Assembly (NCBI GenBank): GCA_030037405.1
Contig: JASHRK010000038.1
Location: 1 to 7,388 of the forward strand
Reading direction: 5' to 3'
Source of the DNA: Acidimicrobiales bacterium
GTDB taxonomy: Bacteria; Actinomycetota; Acidimicrobiia; Acidimicrobiales; Bog-793
DNA length: 7,388 nt
The notes below the pieces were generated by a model. That model did no database searches. It was not told the DNA's origin and saw nothing but the letters and a program-made list of their open reading frames with translations. Each line of letters starts with the position of its first letter. Position 1 is the stretch's first letter. The position numbers were made by a program, and so were the translations under genes. Of the stretch, positions 5,926-7,388 are shown in pieces.

Positions 5926-6322
5926 CGACGGGGAGGGGGGCGAGCGGCGGCACTCTCGTGAGCGCGCCCTCGCGATCCTCTACGAGGCAGAGTGCAAGGG
6001 CCTCACCTTCGACGAGTTGCTGGCGGAGCTCCCGGCCGAGCCGGCGCCGTACGCCCTCCGCCTCGTCGCGGGCGTCGAGCGGGAGCTGGGACGCATCGAC
6101 GACCTCCTCGACAGCCACGCCGAGAGGTGGCACCTCGAACGGATGCCGGCGATAGACCGGTGCCTCTTGAGAATCGGTTGCTACGAGTTGCTCTCGGAAC
6201 CCGAGGTGCCCACTGCCGTAGTGCTCGACGAGGCCGTCGAGCTGGCCAAGGAGTACTCGACAGAGGAGTCGGGCCGCTACGTGAACGGGGTGCTCGCGAC
6301 GATCGCCAAGGTCGTGAGGTGA
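5903..6322 (+). CDS. nusB: Transcription antitermination factor NusB
   Basis: NusB (139 residues from this start) binds boxA RNA with NusE (ribosomal protein S10) and supports antitermination in rRNA operons. The all-helical family pattern is clear: RRHSRERALAILYEAECKG near the N-terminus, RIDDLLDSHAERWHLERMPA in the middle, then IDRCLLRIGCYELL, VPTAVVLDEAVELAKEYS and ESGRYVNGVLATIAK at the end. The conserved part begins at about base 5945. The nearest in-frame start upstream is GTG at 5903, inside the last codons of efp, giving a 23-base overlap and a non-conserved leader of about 14 residues rich in G, E and R. No ATG, GTG or TTG occurs between. An AGGTGG at 5885-5890 is 12 bases before the GTG. 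The stop overlaps the next gene's ATG in TGATG. Identity is firm; the exact start is less so. Confidence 0.92.
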   Translation: MSTSPGRNDGEGGERRHSRERALAILYEAECKGLTFDELLAELPAEPAPYALRLVAGVERELGRIDDLLDSHAERWHLERMPAIDRCLLRIGCYELLSEPEVPTAVVLDEAVELAKEYSTEESGRYVNGVLATIAKVVR

Positions 6323-7388
6323 TGGCCTCGCCTGAGGCTTACCGCTCGAGCGGAGTCGACTACTCCGTGCTCGACGCAGCCAAACGCCGCTCTCTCGCGG
6401 CCGTCATGTCCTCTCTCCACCTGCCCGAGGCGCGAGGGAACGGGGGAGGCGGCGGGACCGGGGGGGATCATGGCGCCCACGGCGCCCGCCACGCTCGCGT
6501 GCTCGAGTGCTCCGTCGGGGAGTCGGCCCAGCTCGTCGAGGTCGGCGGGATGACTCTTGCGACCGTCCTCGAGTGCCTCGGGACGAAGTCGACGATCTGC
6601 TCGGAGGTCGAGGCCCTCGGGCTGGACCGCTGGGCGCACATAGGAGCGGACGTCGTTGCGGCGATTGTCAACGACCTGTGCGCCGTGGGAGCGCTCCCGC
6701 TCACCCTGAGCGCCTACGTCGCGACGGGAGACGCCGACTGGTACGAGGGCTCGCGGCACGCCTCCCTCGTCGCCGGCTGGCTCGCCGCCTGCGAGGCATC
6801 CGGGGCGGCATGGGTGGGTGGCGAGTCGCCGACGCTGCCGGGCATCGTCGGTCCGGGGTCCGTCGACCTGGCGGGGTCCGCGCTGGGCATCGTCACCGGG
6901 CGACCGTGGATGGCCGACCGCCTCGAAGAGGGGGACGAGATCGTGCTCGTCAGCTCGAGCGGGCTGCACGCCAACGGAGCCTCACTCGCACGCGCCGTCG
7001 CCGCCAGCCTGCCCGAGGGGTGGGCGACGCCGCTCCCGAGCGGCGTCCTCCTCGGCGAGGCCGTCCTCGAGCCGACCGTTCTCTACGTGAGGCTCGTGGA
7101 GGCGCTCGTGTCCGACGACTCCGCCGACTCCGTCGGCGCCGGCACCGGCACCGGCGTCGGCGGGGTGCACTATGCGAGCCACATCACCGGGCACGGCTTG
7201 CGCAAGCTCATGCGGGCCGAGCGGGAGCTCACCTACCGTATCCGGGCTCTCCCGCCCGTGCCGGAGGTCCTCTCGTTTCTTGCCGGGAAGGCGGGCCTCG
7301 ACAGCGCGGACGCATACGCGACCTTCAACATGGGGGCGGGGTTCGCTCTCTTCGTCCCCGCCGGGCACGGTGAACCCACCGTCTCTCG
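6322..7388 (+). CDS. PurM/AIR synthase-related protein, cut at the 3' end
   Basis: The frame is open from ATG 6322 to the window edge (355 residues, no stop reached). It has the PurM-superfamily layout: YRSSGVDYSVLDAAKRRS at the start, ECLGTKS (84-90), VNDL (116-119), GGESPTLPG (166-174), SSGLHANG (212-219), HITGHGLRKLMRA (from 287) and FNMGAGFAL (from 335). Classical PurM, which makes aminoimidazole ribonucleotide in purine synthesis, reads DGVGTK, GGETAEMPG and HITGGG with a following Asn. This protein instead fits a PurM-like subfamily with E-x-LGTK, GGE(T/S)PTL and ITGHG(W/L)RKLMRA that databases often also call cyclo-ligase. Gly/His-rich (38-57) and Ser/Asp/Gly-rich (264-281) stretches look like insertions. 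ATG overlaps the nusB stop (TGATG); AAGG lies 10 bases upstream. PurM activity is plausible but unproven. Confidence 0.82.
   Translation, partial: MASPEAYRSSGVDYSVLDAAKRRSLAAVMSSLHLPEARGNGGGGGTGGDHGAHGARHARVLECSVGESAQLVEVGGMTLATVLECLGTKSTICSEVEALGLDRWAHIGADVVAAIVNDLCAVGALPLTLSAYVATGDADWYEGSRHASLVAGWLAACEASGAAWVGGESPTLPGIVGPGSVDLAGSALGIVTGRPWMADRLEEGDEIVLVSSSGLHANGASLARAVAASLPEGWATPLPSGVLLGEAVLEPTVLYVRLVEALVSDDSADSVGAGTGTGVGGVHYASHITGHGLRKLMRAERELTYRIRALPPVPEVLSFLAGKAGLDSADAYATFNMGAGFALFVPAGHGEPTVS
7111..7161 (+). repeat. In-frame short repeats (9-base and 6-base units) in the PurM-like gene
   Basis: Three 9-base units (TCCGACGAC, TCCGCCGAC, TCCGTCGGC) at 7111-7137 are followed, after GCC, by GGCACC twice and then GGCGTC and GGC. 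They encode SDDSADSVG and then an AGTGTGVGG run just before the conserved H-Y-A-S-H-I-T-G motif. Both unit lengths are multiples of three, so copy number could change without breaking the frame. This looks like slippage-derived, low-complexity coding DNA. Confidence 0.7.

Noticed and set aside
6507..7373. Plus-strand frame of 288 codons within the PurM-like gene
   Set aside because: Arginine-rich frame-shifted reading of the real gene, which runs in the neighbouring frame from 6322 with conserved PurM-superfamily motifs.
1..7388. Mobile element, CRISPR array, phage or defence system, or a novel gene cluster
   Set aside because: No transposase, integrase, regularly spaced repeat or nuclease gene is seen. 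The content is conserved housekeeping genes in a known order.

Overview
This 7,388-base window is very GC-rich and contains mostly conserved housekeeping genes. The order aroC-aroK-aroB-aroQ-pepQ-efp-nusB is the arrangement known from Actinobacteria (for example the aroF/aroK/aroB/aroD/pepQ/efp/nusB block of Mycobacterium). With the GC content, the frequent GTG starts and the promoters placed directly against start codons, this suggests an actinobacterial chromosome. An uncultured or deep-branching lineage such as Acidimicrobiia is possible, but I cannot fix the lineage by reading alone.

Layout. Bases 1-97 are the start of a leftward gene, probably an ATP-grasp protein. Only 31 bases separate it from the divergent nfuA-like gene (129-776), an iron-sulfur cluster carrier. 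After a 59-base gap come aroC (836-1996), aroK (1998-2570), aroB (2599-3687) and aroQ (3684-4142), encoding four of the seven shikimate-pathway steps. An 89-base gap with a weak hairpin and a probable promoter precedes a second unit: an M24 Xaa-Pro peptidase (pepQ-like, 4232-5365), efp (5365-5925), nusB (5903-6322) and a PurM/AIR-synthase-related gene (6322 to beyond the window end).

Genes inside the two units are tightly packed (overlaps of 1, 4, 23 and 1 bases; gaps of 1 and 28 bases), so they are probably co-transcribed and translationally coupled. The unit heads (nfuA, aroC, pepQ) lack a usable Shine-Dalgarno sequence. Each instead has a TANNNT -10-like hexamer ending 6-7 bases before the ATG, which predicts leaderless mRNAs. 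Most internal genes have purine-rich sites or stop/start overlaps.

I see no RNA gene, insertion sequence, CRISPR array, phage gene or defence system, and no convincing undescribed system. The most interesting local features are the repeated leaderless-promoter pattern, a 32-base tandem duplication at the aroK/aroB junction that seems to have separated an older stop/start overlap and produced a Shine-Dalgarno sequence, glycine-rich insertions in AroB and the PurM-like protein, and the PurM-like protein itself, which departs from classical PurM at several motifs.
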